IMG/VR virus record: IMGVR_UViG_3300021478_000004
Coordinates: 1-60,503 of that record
Reading direction: 5' to 3' (one strand)
DNA length: 60,503 bases
Origin: a virus
The notes under the pieces were generated by a model. That model did not search any database, was not told the origin of the DNA, and worked only from the letters and a program-made list of their open reading frames with translations. A program made the translations under genes and the position numbers. Positions 39,202 through 46,622 of the stretch are shown here, one piece after another. Positions within the stretch are counted from its first letter, which is position 1. Every line of letters starts with the position of its first letter.

Positions 39202-39587
39202 ATCGAAGGCAACCTACAGCCTCGGACGAACGCGACGATCTGCTTCGATGCGTCCTCGGTAATGATGCCAGAAAACGTGACGTGGCCGTACTGAGTGACC
39301 GTGATCGTCGTCTGGAACACCTGGATCGTCAGCCCTCCGCCCATTAGAGCCTTTCCGTCCTTCCTCGCTCGACTATCGTCGAGGTGATGCTCGTGACCGT
39401 CAATCCATGCGATGACCGTTAGCGGATGCGCCCGGTCCTGGTCCAATGTCACTTGATGGGATTCCGACGCATTGCTAACCGAGAACGTGACCGGCATCGG
39501 CATGTGGTGGCGACCTCGCAAGGCGATGGCGTCTGTTAGGCACGCGACCACGACCAGGATGCACGCGGCGAGGACGAGCGGCTTCAT
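39198..39587 (-). CDS. Exported beta-rich protein, paralogue of the next gene
   Basis: 129 residues with signal peptide (MKPLVLAACILVVVACLTDA). The mature domain ends VTQYGHVTFSGIITEDASKQ then IVAFVRGCRLPSI, matching the neighbour's ISQAGVHYAGTVPASQSAAL, AAFIKACGLPDL. Same fold, but only this one carries an export signal. Confidence 0.65.
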   Translation of the reverse strand: MKPLVLAACILVVVACLTDAIALRGRHHMPMPVTFSVSNASESHQVTLDQDRAHPLTVIAWIDGHEHHLDDSRARKDGKALMGGGLTIQVFQTTITVTQYGHVTFSGIITEDASKQIVAFVRGCRLPSI

Positions 39588-39596
39588 GCGGCTAGG

Positions 39597-39944
39597 TCAC
39601 GCCGCGAGGTCTGGCAGCCCACAGGCCTTGATGAAGGCCGCTAGCGCCGCGGATTGACTGGCAGGAACCGTACCTGCGTAGTGGACACCGGCTTGGGAAA
39701 TATCCAGCGCCACCGCATGATTGACTACATCGACGGTCAGGTTGACCTTGTCGCCCTTCCACACCCATATATCCACGAGGCCGCTGAGCGCATCGCCCGC
39801 GCCGTTAGCGGTGCACTCGTAGACGACATGTGGGCGGCCATCGACAGACGAATTGATCGTGCGCTTGTTGTTCGCGTCCTGCTTCACGACAATCCTATGT
39901 GTGCCAGCAGGAGATGTAACGTTGAGGATAACTTGGTTTGACAT
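39597..39944 (-). CDS. Cytoplasmic paralogue of the exported protein at 39198
   Basis: 115 residues without signal peptide. IVVKQDANNKRTINSSVDGR, WKGDKVNLTVDVVNHAVALD and the ending AAFIKACGLPDLAA. Likely arose with 39198 by tandem duplication. Function unknown. Confidence 0.65.
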   Translation of the reverse strand: MSNQVILNVTSPAGTHRIVVKQDANNKRTINSSVDGRPHVVYECTANGAGDALSGLVDIWVWKGDKVNLTVDVVNHAVALDISQAGVHYAGTVPASQSAALAAFIKACGLPDLAA

Positions 39945-39976
39945 GGAGAGGTTTCCTTTGGGTTGATGGATTATAC

Positions 39977-40180
39977 TTACCGCGTAGAACCGATGGTCCG
40001 TGACGCCTTCGCCTCAAGCATGCGGACGCGCATCTCCAGCGCGTCGATCATCCTCACCAGGGTCGGAACCCAGACGCGTGCGTCCGACACGTCGCTGACC
40101 AAAACGCCGCAGGCATCTGCGGACGGGTCGGCGGAGCGCTGGTCCCGCACGCGGTCGCGCTCCTGGTAATCGGATGTCAT
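39977..40180 (-). CDS. Small coiled-coil protein
   Basis: 67 residues from the ATG at 40180 with GGGAG upstream. VPTLVRMIDALEMRVRMLEA is a short coiled coil. No known role. Confidence 0.58.
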   Translation of the reverse strand: MTSDYQERDRVRDQRSADPSADACGVLVSDVSDARVWVPTLVRMIDALEMRVRMLEAKASRTIGSTR

Positions 40181-40253
40181 AGTCGGGGCTCCCACTACTG
40201 CTATGCTCGCTCGCGTCTATTCGGTGTCTCACGAGGCGGGGGAGCCCCTTCTC

Positions 40254-40583
40254 TCAGTTCGGTGTGGGCGTAGGTGTCGGCTTAGGCGTCACGGTTGCTG
40301 CCTGCACGACCGTCCATACCTGCAACAGCGTTGCGAACGCCGAAGCTATGTCGGTCGGTGGATTGGCGCAGATCGCCTTGCCTTCCGCCTCGGCGGTGGC
40401 CACGGCTGCAGTCGGCGTCCCGACGATCATCGCGAAATAGCTCTCAGCCTTGTCGACGATGGCGCAGGCGGTCGGGATATCGTTTTTTGCCAATGTGGCG
40501 AGCGTATTGTTGATTGCGGTCACTGGCTGGCACCCCGCGAGTAGCGGGAGAGCGAGGCAAGCGGCGAGGGCGTATTTTTTCAT
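40254..40583 (-). CDS. Lipoprotein
   Basis: 109 residues from the ATG at 40583 (AAGGA upstream). MKKYALAACLALPLLAGC has the lipobox LAGC at Cys18. The mature part is helical (DIPTACAIVDKAESYFAMIV) and ends in a Thr-Pro repeat (TPKPTPTPTP). It could be an Rz1-like outer-membrane partner or a superinfection lipoprotein; neither is proved. Confidence 0.68.
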   Translation of the reverse strand: MKKYALAACLALPLLAGCQPVTAINNTLATLAKNDIPTACAIVDKAESYFAMIVGTPTAAVATAEAEGKAICANPPTDIASAFATLLQVWTVVQAATVTPKPTPTPTPN

Positions 40584-40614
40584 GTGAGGCTTCCTTTTGT
40601 CGGGCGTCGTGCCC

Positions 40615-40818
40615 CTAGCGTTCTGGATTATCTGGAGCAGTAAAAAGCGTAGGCCCACCAATCAATTCCACGGACCATATTTCTACTCCCAAAGACCCAA
40701 CCTCGATATTTGTCGGCCATAGGAGTATTGCTGCCGCCTTGGCTTCGTCTAAGCTATTCGCTTCAACAATAACGGTATAGAATTGTTGCTTGCGTAGCGT
40801 ACATTCATATGTGGTCAT
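40615..40818 (-). CDS. Small beta-alpha protein, unknown
   Basis: 67 residues from the ATG at 40818. TYECTLRKQQFYTVIVEANS, LDEAKAAAILLWP fits a small ferredoxin-like or DpnD/PcfM-type fold. Overlaps the upstream gene by 14 bases. Confidence 0.55.
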   Translation of the reverse strand: MTTYECTLRKQQFYTVIVEANSLDEAKAAAILLWPTNIEVGSLGVEIWSVELIGGPTLFTAPDNPER

Positions 40819-41017
40819 GATACGTGGTCCCACGTGCGCGCCGATCGATCTCGGCGTTGATGTGACTAATAGCGACGTCAAACATTGTGGCGGCGGCGTA
40901 GTCGTGATGCTCCCGCGACCACGCGCGGAGCTTTATGCAATCGGCGAGGACGAGCGCGAGCAGTTGGCAACTCATCGACGCGGCAGTCTGGTCGAGAAGA
41001 TGAGCAAAATCTCTCAA
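40805..41017 (-). CDS. Small protein with coupled TTG start
   Basis: 70 residues. TTG at 41017 overlaps the upstream TGA as TTGA, the same device seen at the ATP-grasp gene. CQLLALVLADCIKLRAWSRE and helical remainder. Function unknown. Confidence 0.5.
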   Translation of the reverse strand: MRDFAHLLDQTAASMSCQLLALVLADCIKLRAWSREHHDYAAATMFDVAISHINAEIDRRARGTTYHDHI

Positions 41018-41178
41018 AGCCGACCCATCAGGAGCAGGACAACGAGGATGATCAGGATCACGCCGACGATCCCGATCCCGCCGTGGCCCATGCCATAGCC
41101 GTAAGGAATGCCGATTCCGCCGCCGCCGATCCCTCCAAACAGAATCAGAACAAGGATGACGATTAGGATCAGCATCAT
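41014..41178 (-). CDS. DUF3309-type small hydrophobic protein
   Basis: 54 residues from the ATG at 41178 with AGGAGA upstream. MMLILIVILVLILFGGIGGG, then YGYGMGHGG and GIVGVILIILVVLLLMGRL: two membrane helices around a Gly/Tyr/His loop, as in DUF3309 proteins of Alphaproteobacteria. Possibly a holin-like or stress-type membrane protein. Confidence 0.72.
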   Translation of the reverse strand: MMLILIVILVLILFGGIGGGGIGIPYGYGMGHGGIGIVGVILIILVVLLLMGRL

Positions 41179-41191
41179 TGGCTCATATCTC

Positions 41192-41521
41192 CTAGTACGA
41201 CAGCGGGATAAAGAAGCAGCGGACGTCGCCGATCTTAGGCGGCGCGTCATGTTCCTGCCAAACAGTAACTCCGAAGAGCCAGTAATCGCCGTCCTGGCTC
41301 GGGTCCGTCTGTGAAAGCGGGATCACGCCATCGTGGCCGTCGACCAGATATCCGCCGTCAACGCGATGGACTTGCTCGGGCTTTAGGTGGTGGACGTCGT
41401 TTATACCACAACATCTCTGTGCGACCCACGCGGGAACCGGTTCCCCGTTGGCCCAGAATTTATGCGCAAAGGCACTTGAACAATTTAGAATAAGGATCGC
41501 AGCGACCATCATGTTGCGCAT
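41192..41521 (-). CDS. Secreted Cys-containing protein
   Basis: 109 residues from the ATG at 41521 (AAAGG upstream). Signal peptide MRNMMVAAILILNCSSAFA. Mature part HKFWANGEPVPAWVAQRCCG, DGGYLVDGHDGVIPLSQTDP, ending RCFFIPLSY, seen as a small secreted family in Rhizobiales genomes and phages. Likely periplasmic. Confidence 0.68.
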   Translation of the reverse strand: MRNMMVAAILILNCSSAFAHKFWANGEPVPAWVAQRCCGINDVHHLKPEQVHRVDGGYLVDGHDGVIPLSQTDPSQDGDYWLFGVTVWQEHDAPPKIGDVRCFFIPLSY

Positions 41522-42129
41522 CGTCGTGCCTTTCCATTCACAATCCTGCAAACGTGGCTCGGAGATATCCCGTATTCGGATGCCAATCCTCTAATGGTCT
41601 TGCCGCCGCGGGAATGAGCGGCAATCACAGATGACATCACTTCATCGGAAAATCTTACCGCTCCGTAATAATTTGCCGTTCCATGAAGTATCTTGTCTTG
41701 TTCGTTCTCTACGGGCGTCGCCCAGCGGAGATGGCGGGGATTGACACACTTTCTGTTGCCGCACGAATGGGCGCTTTGATGTTGTTCAGTCGGGGCCAGC
41801 CCGTATGTTCTTTCGCATACAATGTGATTGGCCGTGCTTGTTGATCTGTTTCTGCTCCAAACTCCATATCCCTTGTCGCCGAGTGCGAAAGGCCACGGCA
41901 AGCATTCATCGGAATCGTGCGCTAGGATCGTTTTTGTCCAAAACTCCTCGATCGGACCTTCGCCAATGCGACATGTCGTCTTTCGCCCCAGACGAAACCG
42001 CTCATAGTGAGCGTGACACATCATTCTAGCGTAAAACGGTCTTTGGCAGTCGCCTACCGTGCAATGCTCGGGCGGCGATCTATTAGGCTTGCTAACGCGC
42101 GCGATTTCGGGCTTGCTCTGAGCAGCCAT
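41509..42129 (-). CDS. HNH endonuclease, paralogue of the early-operon enzyme
   Basis: 206 residues from the ATG at 42129 (GGAG upstream). CTVGDCQRPFYARMMCHAHY (zinc knuckle), HQSAHSCGNRKCVNPRHLRW then ATPVENEQDKILHGT (HNH) and the HTH GLASEYGISPSHVCRIVNGK match the protein at 26312 block for block. It has its own promoter and is AT-richer than its surroundings. It splits the lysis-region genes, as homing enzymes do. Confidence 0.85.
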   Translation of the reverse strand: MAAQSKPEIARVSKPNRSPPEHCTVGDCQRPFYARMMCHAHYERFRLGRKTTCRIGEGPIEEFWTKTILAHDSDECLPWPFALGDKGYGVWSRNRSTSTANHIVCERTYGLAPTEQHQSAHSCGNRKCVNPRHLRWATPVENEQDKILHGTANYYGAVRFSDEVMSSVIAAHSRGGKTIRGLASEYGISPSHVCRIVNGKARRCAT

Positions 42130-42211
42130 GACGGTCTCCAATCCAGATCGTTGTGGTTAGCGCCGTCGAACGTGTTGCAAGCACTTCGGCGGCGCGCCTT
42201 TCAGCGAAGTA

Positions 42212-42240
42212 ACAATACGAGAATCGACCAACGTTTGCAA
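42212..42240 (-). promoter_or_regulatory. Promoter for the HNH gene
   Basis: Minus strand TTGCAA (42240-42235), 17 bases, TATTGT (42217-42212). It lies about 80 bases before the ATG. A local promoter in the late operon would allow early expression of the endonuclease. Confidence 0.5.
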
Positions 42241-42251
42241 GGGATTCCGCC

Positions 42252-42596
42252 TCATCGCCCTCGCGAAGTTGACGGCACGCCAGGATCGGGCGTGAACACG
42301 ATCTGCACCGCGACTGCTGCGGGAATGCCGGCCTTGGCGCTGACGGCCACCGCGGCAACCTGAATGGTTTTATTTGCATAGAAACTATTCGCGATGTCTG
42401 ACATGATCGCCACGGCGGCCGTTATGTCGAGCAGCGGATTCGTCCCCTCGGCAAGCGCTGCGGCCAAAACCTGCTGAAATGGAAATGCGTCGAGAAACTG
42501 AAGGAACTCGTTGGCTGGCTTCGTTTGGCCCGACGCAGGTTTGATGCCGGCTATGATCGCCTGGAGGTATTGGCCGATCGTCGAGAGGATCGTCAT
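42252..42596 (-). CDS. Small helical protein, unknown
   Basis: 114 residues. STIGQYLQAIIAGIKPASGQ, LLDITAAVAIMSDIANSFYA and AVAVSAKAGIPAAVAVQIVF: Ala/Ile-rich helices, possibly membrane-associated. Coupled to the holin candidate. Confidence 0.6.
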   Translation of the reverse strand: MTILSTIGQYLQAIIAGIKPASGQTKPANEFLQFLDAFPFQQVLAAALAEGTNPLLDITAAVAIMSDIANSFYANKTIQVAAVAVSAKAGIPAAVAVQIVFTPDPGVPSTSRGR

Positions 42597-42889
42597 GCTG
42601 GTCCCTTTAACGGGTGATCGATTGCCGGAGTCATCGCCGTCGCCGGAACGACTTTGACCCCATTATTTGCGGTGTTGACGGCGGCAATCTGAGCGGTTGG
42701 CGTATGCGACCGCGTCTTGTACCAAGCCAAGCCTGCGGCTACGGCTCCGGCCCCTATCATGACAATGTCGTTCGCGAACGATGATTGATCGGCGGAAGGT
42801 ATCAGTCCTTTGCTGGCCGCCCATGCCGCAATGCCTGTCGCGGCATAGCCGGCAACCGTGGTCAAAATGCTCTTGAGTTGCGGGTCCAT
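42593..42889 (-). CDS. Holin candidate
   Basis: 98 residues. Two hydrophobic segments (ILTTVAGYAATGIAAWAAS and ANDIVMIGAGAVAAGLAWY) with a short polar turn, followed by a soluble tail. Size, layout and position close to the endolysin suit a class II holin. No sequence family is recognised, so the call rests on context. Confidence 0.6.
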   Translation of the reverse strand: MDPQLKSILTTVAGYAATGIAAWAASKGLIPSADQSSFANDIVMIGAGAVAAGLAWYKTRSHTPTAQIAAVNTANNGVKVVPATAMTPAIDHPLKGPA

Positions 42890-42977
42890 TCTCTTATCCC
42901 CTTCCCGGCCTGTTCCAGTGCGCCCGATCTAAGCCGGGATTGCTCACTTCTTCTCTGGAAGCGTGTAAGTCTCGCTG

Positions 42978-43433
42978 TCAGTCATATTGTTCAAGACCGT
43001 TGTGGTTGATCACCGCCATCAGCGCCGCGGGGTAGTTCGGAGCCGTGGCGTAGCCGCATGCGTGCAGGGCTTGGGCGTAGGCGTCGGGGGACTTGGCATC
43101 GATGCAACGCTGATAATGCGGGGACGTGAGAAGCGCGGCATGGGCGTCGAAAGCAGCTTCAAGGGAAGGGTAATTGGCGAACCATTGTTGCTCGGCGACG
43201 TAGCGATGACCGATATACTCGTGGGTCAGGACCAGCCGAGCTTGCCCTGACGCGCGCTGCGCCTGGGTTGCCTTTATGCCAAAAGGATTGTTCACCCCCG
43301 ACAAATGCGCGCCATAGCCTGATTCTACAGCCCACTGAGCGAGCGAGATGGACACGAACGGCCCGCGCGGTGAAAACTTGGCGTGGCTCGCGCGGGCGAT
43401 TGGGATGATGGGGAGAAAGCGGGAATCGGTCAT
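42978..43433 (-). CDS. Endolysin, glucosaminidase-type
   Basis: 151 residues from the ATG at 43433. FVSISLAQWAVESGYGAHLS, GVNNPFGIKA is the glucosaminidase core with catalytic Glu in AVESGYG (E37); YIGHRYVAEQQWFANYPSLE, AFDAHAALLTSPHYQ is its second half. It cuts peptidoglycan sugars at lysis. No signal peptide, so it needs a holin. Confidence 0.85.
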   Translation of the reverse strand: MTDSRFLPIIPIARASHAKFSPRGPFVSISLAQWAVESGYGAHLSGVNNPFGIKATQAQRASGQARLVLTHEYIGHRYVAEQQWFANYPSLEAAFDAHAALLTSPHYQRCIDAKSPDAYAQALHACGYATAPNYPAALMAVINHNGLEQYD

Positions 43434-43648
43434 GGCTGTAGATTCCACCGCAGGATGTATGTCGTCTTGTCTTCGCGAACGCACTCATAATGCGGCAGCG
43501 TGCCGTTGCAGTCTCGCGCTGGCTCCTGCTCGCAAAATTCGCGCACAGTGTGAGCTGCAAGATCGGCCACCGGACGACAAATTGTCGGGCCGGGGAGGCA
43601 ACCCATCGCCGTCACCATCGTCGGAACGACCAGCGTGCAGATATCCAT
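43430..43648 (-). CDS. Small exported Cys-containing protein
   Basis: 72 residues from the ATG at 43648 with AAAGGA upstream. A moderately hydrophobic start (MDICTLVVPTMVTAMGCLPG) and four or more Cys. It overlaps the endolysin start (ATGA) and may belong to the lysis set. Confidence 0.58.
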   Translation of the reverse strand: MDICTLVVPTMVTAMGCLPGPTICRPVADLAAHTVREFCEQEPARDCNGTLPHYECVREDKTTYILRWNLQP

Positions 43649-43658
43649 TATCCGTCCT

Positions 43659-45944
43659 TTACGGTAGCGCACACGTCGGCATTTTGCCTTGCTGAAAGCA
43701 GTACATCGCAGGCAACAGAACCGACGTCCCGCCACTTCCGCCAGAAGTCGCCCCCGTCGTCGGGCTGACCCACGGCCAAGGATGCGTGCCGAAAAAAGAT
43801 GGCTTGGAGGCTAAGTAGAACGAGTTCGGCAGCGCTGTCGCCGCCCCGGTGCATGCCGTCGTCGCCGCGGAACCGAACGTATAGCAACTCTCAGCGCTAG
43901 ACACCCAATCCCAGTTAGCCAGCCTAGTTATTGTGTTGACTGTGGTCGGGTCGTACGAATTGATTCCGCCTGGAGCCGTGTACTCGCCGAGAATCCACAT
44001 CGGCACATCGTTTCCAGCAATCATAGCGTTATAATCAGTATTAGTCGTGACCTGGACCATAAAGGCGGTCTGCGTCTGGGTACAGGTATAGCCGGGTCGG
44101 CCTGACTCATTGATGAGCGTCTGCCCGCTATATCCTAAAACGTTGCCGACGAAACCGTTGTAGAAACTCGCCTTCTGAACCTGGATTGGAGCTCGGCTAT
44201 CCCCGCGATAATCGCCGTAGTAGATCGTGCCGCAACCGGTGCCGCTAGCCGAATACGTATTAAGCGGCGCGTATCCAGCATTCGGAGGCGATGATGCGCG
44301 AAGTCCCGAGAACCAATTGCGATACGCCGAAATAAAGATTGCTGAACCCCAGTAGGAATCGCCAGCGAAGTTAGCCCCGTAGTTTCCCTCCATAAGTCCT
44401 AGATGCGTCGAGTAGTTGTGGGCGTCGTTCCAACCAGACTCGGGCTCGTCTGGGTAAGTGAAACCGAAGCTATCGTCGCCATAGTTGTACGCTAGAACAT
44501 TGCCGCCACCAGCCGTCTGCATGACGTCATATTTGTTACCATACCACATGACATTGTTCTCAATTAAAGTTTCGGTCGAACCACTGCTGATCGCGGTAAG
44601 ATAGCCCGCGCCGCCGTTTTCCGGCACGGCAGCTTCGTGGATGAATGAATCGCGAATGACGTCGTGATAGCCCCAGGCGATGCAAATGGCGCAACCTGTC
44701 GACCACATCGTCTCGACGTTCTTTACCCAGCAGTAGGCGCACGGATTGCCGCCGCCGTTGCCAAGTCCAATGTTGGTATTGACCCCGCCCCACACGAACA
44801 TGTTCTCGATGCCGCCGCCATGCTGCGGCGTCTGGCTCCAGGTCGTCACCTGCGCGTCGCAACCGCTGCAAGTCGAGGATGTGTGATATGGGTACATGAT
44901 TGGGGTCACGAACGTAATTGTGGCCCCGCTGACGGAAGCAACCTCCTTTTGCTCAGTGATGTTTCTTCCTGTTGCCCTGGTAAAGCCGCTGAAATTATTT
45001 CCGACATAGGTGTTAGGATCGTTGGCGGAATTCTCATCAAGAATTATCAAATCCCCTTGATTGATAGCCGGGCTCGGCGTGGCCGTAAGCGTGACGCTGA
45101 AGGCCCCCTGCACGGCGTCGGCCGCGAGGTCATAGGACGTCCCATAGAAAGTGTTGTTGCGCCACATCGTAAAGAGGCTGTTTGAGCCCGTGCGCGTGGT
45201 CTGGACGAGTTGGGTCGCGGTCGAATCGGTGCAATAATTTCCACCATTGATTGTGACGAGCGTGCCGCCGACGCAGGCACGGATCGCGGTCCCGCCATTG
45301 ACTGGATTGAGGCTCGTGCTCTTTTGAGCACCTGCGCCCGAGCCGCGCATCGTGCATCCGGAGACATCCATGTGGATGCCGCCGTTAACACTGTCGATCT
45401 TGAATACGCCGAGCGAAAGCAGCACGACCTGACCGGCGGGGCAGGCGGCAAGCGCGTTGTTGATCTGCGCCGTGTCGTCACCGCCGCTCGGCGTTAGCGT
45501 CGTGGAGATTGTAGAACGGTTCGGGATGCCGTTTGCCGTCATCGCTATGGGCGAACCTGAACTACCGACCGTCTGTGAGGGGCTGATGGTGTAGGTTCCC
45601 GTGTCTCCCGCGCCGCTCCCCATGGCCGTTATCGTCGTGCCGCTCGTCACCCCTGGCCCGGTGATGGCCTGACTTGGCCCCAGAGCATTGGAATGCGAGG
45701 TCGTGACGGTCAGCGTGGTCCCGGCGATATAGCCCGAGAGCGGGATCGCCTGGAGCCCCGCTGTTTGCCAATTCGCCCATCCGTCTGCCGCAGTCGGGAG
45801 CAGCCCTGCAGTCGGATCGCCGCCTCCACCACCGCCGCCGCCCTGGAGAGTGATGCCTGGGATGAGGAATTGCGCCGCCGCCGAAGCTGCGACGAGCAGC
45901 CCACTAACGAGTGCGGCGCATAGCAGTTTGACGAACGCCCTCAT
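43659..45944 (-). CDS. Tailspike-like beta-helix protein with signal peptide
   Basis: 761 residues from the ATG at 45944, overlapping the upstream gene by 4 bases. Residues 1-25 are a Sec signal (MRAFVKLLCAALVSGLLVAA, SAAAQ). Then a Gly8 linker, a Thr/Ser-rich neck, and GGDDTAQINNALAACPAGQV, the start of a pectate-lyase-like right-handed helix that carries on through repeated short coils (TLIENNVMWYGNKYDV, GGGNVLAYNYGDDSFGF). Such spikes bind and cut surface sugars. Several Cys in the helix fit an exported protein. Confidence 0.78.
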   Translation of the reverse strand: MRAFVKLLCAALVSGLLVAASAAAQFLIPGITLQGGGGGGGGDPTAGLLPTAADGWANWQTAGLQAIPLSGYIAGTTLTVTTSHSNALGPSQAITGPGVTSGTTITAMGSGAGDTGTYTISPSQTVGSSGSPIAMTANGIPNRSTISTTLTPSGGDDTAQINNALAACPAGQVVLLSLGVFKIDSVNGGIHMDVSGCTMRGSGAGAQKSTSLNPVNGGTAIRACVGGTLVTINGGNYCTDSTATQLVQTTRTGSNSLFTMWRNNTFYGTSYDLAADAVQGAFSVTLTATPSPAINQGDLIILDENSANDPNTYVGNNFSGFTRATGRNITEQKEVASVSGATITFVTPIMYPYHTSSTCSGCDAQVTTWSQTPQHGGGIENMFVWGGVNTNIGLGNGGGNPCAYCWVKNVETMWSTGCAICIAWGYHDVIRDSFIHEAAVPENGGAGYLTAISSGSTETLIENNVMWYGNKYDVMQTAGGGNVLAYNYGDDSFGFTYPDEPESGWNDAHNYSTHLGLMEGNYGANFAGDSYWGSAIFISAYRNWFSGLRASSPPNAGYAPLNTYSASGTGCGTIYYGDYRGDSRAPIQVQKASFYNGFVGNVLGYSGQTLINESGRPGYTCTQTQTAFMVQVTTNTDYNAMIAGNDVPMWILGEYTAPGGINSYDPTTVNTITRLANWDWVSSAESCYTFGSAATTACTGAATALPNSFYLASKPSFFGTHPWPWVSPTTGATSGGSGGTSVLLPAMYCFQQGKMPTCALP

Positions 45945-46297
45945 GGAAGGGTCGTCCCGCTCCCTGCCGGATAGGTTTGAGCCACCCCGGCCGAGATCAA
46001 CGACAAATTGAACTTGTTGCTGGCCAGCCCGACGACTTGGAGGGCCGCGTCGCTGATGGACACGGCACCAGCCCAATTTGACGGGGAAACGACGCAATTA
46101 AACATCACTGTCCCCGCAGGCGCGGCAGAAGCCAAGCCGGACGCCGCCGCCGTTGGCGTGCATACGGTCCCCGTGGATGCAGGCCCCGACAAGGTAAAAC
46201 TCGGGATAGTCAGCGATGCGGCATGCGCTTTGAAGCGACCTGCGGTAGGAACTGACAGCAGTGCGAGTAGCGCGGTCGACAGAAGGAGCTTTCTCAT
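45941..46297 (-). CDS. Exported small beta protein of the tail cassette
   Basis: 118 residues with signal peptide (MRKLLLSTALLALLSVPTAG). Mature part SLTIPSFTLSGPASTGTVCT and NWAGAVSISDAALQVVGLAS is beta-rich with two Cys. It resembles single modules of phage fibres. Coupled by TGATG. Confidence 0.65.
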   Translation of the reverse strand: MRKLLLSTALLALLSVPTAGRFKAHAASLTIPSFTLSGPASTGTVCTPTAAASGLASAAPAGTVMFNCVVSPSNWAGAVSISDAALQVVGLASNKFNLSLISAGVAQTYPAGSGTTLP

Positions 46298-46605
46298 CAC
46301 TTCGGCCCCGGGACTGGCGCGGGCGCTGGCGGTGCAGGCGGGGCAGGCGGGGCAGGCGGGGGATTCTTCGCCTTCTCCAATTCGTCTTTCAGCTTGACGA
46401 CTTCCGCTTGGGCGCGTGCCAACAGGATCGCCTGTCCGGCTTCTCGCTCGTGTTCTGCTGCAAGCTGGTCCTCGAAGCTCTGCTTCATCGCTGTGATATC
46501 TTCGCCCGTCTGCACGGCTATCATCCCATTTGGCGCGGCGTGCGCGTAGTTCGCGGCAAGGATGATGCCGACTGCGCCGTATTTGATTGCGTGTTTCATT
46601 TGCAT
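46297..46605 (-). CDS. Exported coiled-coil protein with Pro-Ala-Pro tail
   Basis: 102 residues. Signal peptide MKHAIKYGAVGIILAANYAHA, coiled coil AMKQSFEDQLAAEHEREAGQ, and a PPAPPAPPAPPAPAPVPGPK tail made by a 9-base DNA repeat. Extended Pro-rich tails can span the periplasm. Role unknown. Confidence 0.65.
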   Translation of the reverse strand: MQMKHAIKYGAVGIILAANYAHAAPNGMIAVQTGEDITAMKQSFEDQLAAEHEREAGQAILLARAQAEVVKLKDELEKAKNPPPAPPAPPAPPAPAPVPGPK

Positions 46606-46622
46606 TTTTCCAGTTCTCCTAG

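Noticed and set aside
46320-46372. Tandem GGCAGGCGG-type repeats that could suggest a minisatellite or CRISPR
   Set aside because: They encode the Pro-Ala-Pro tail of the protein at 46297 in frame; no spacer structure.
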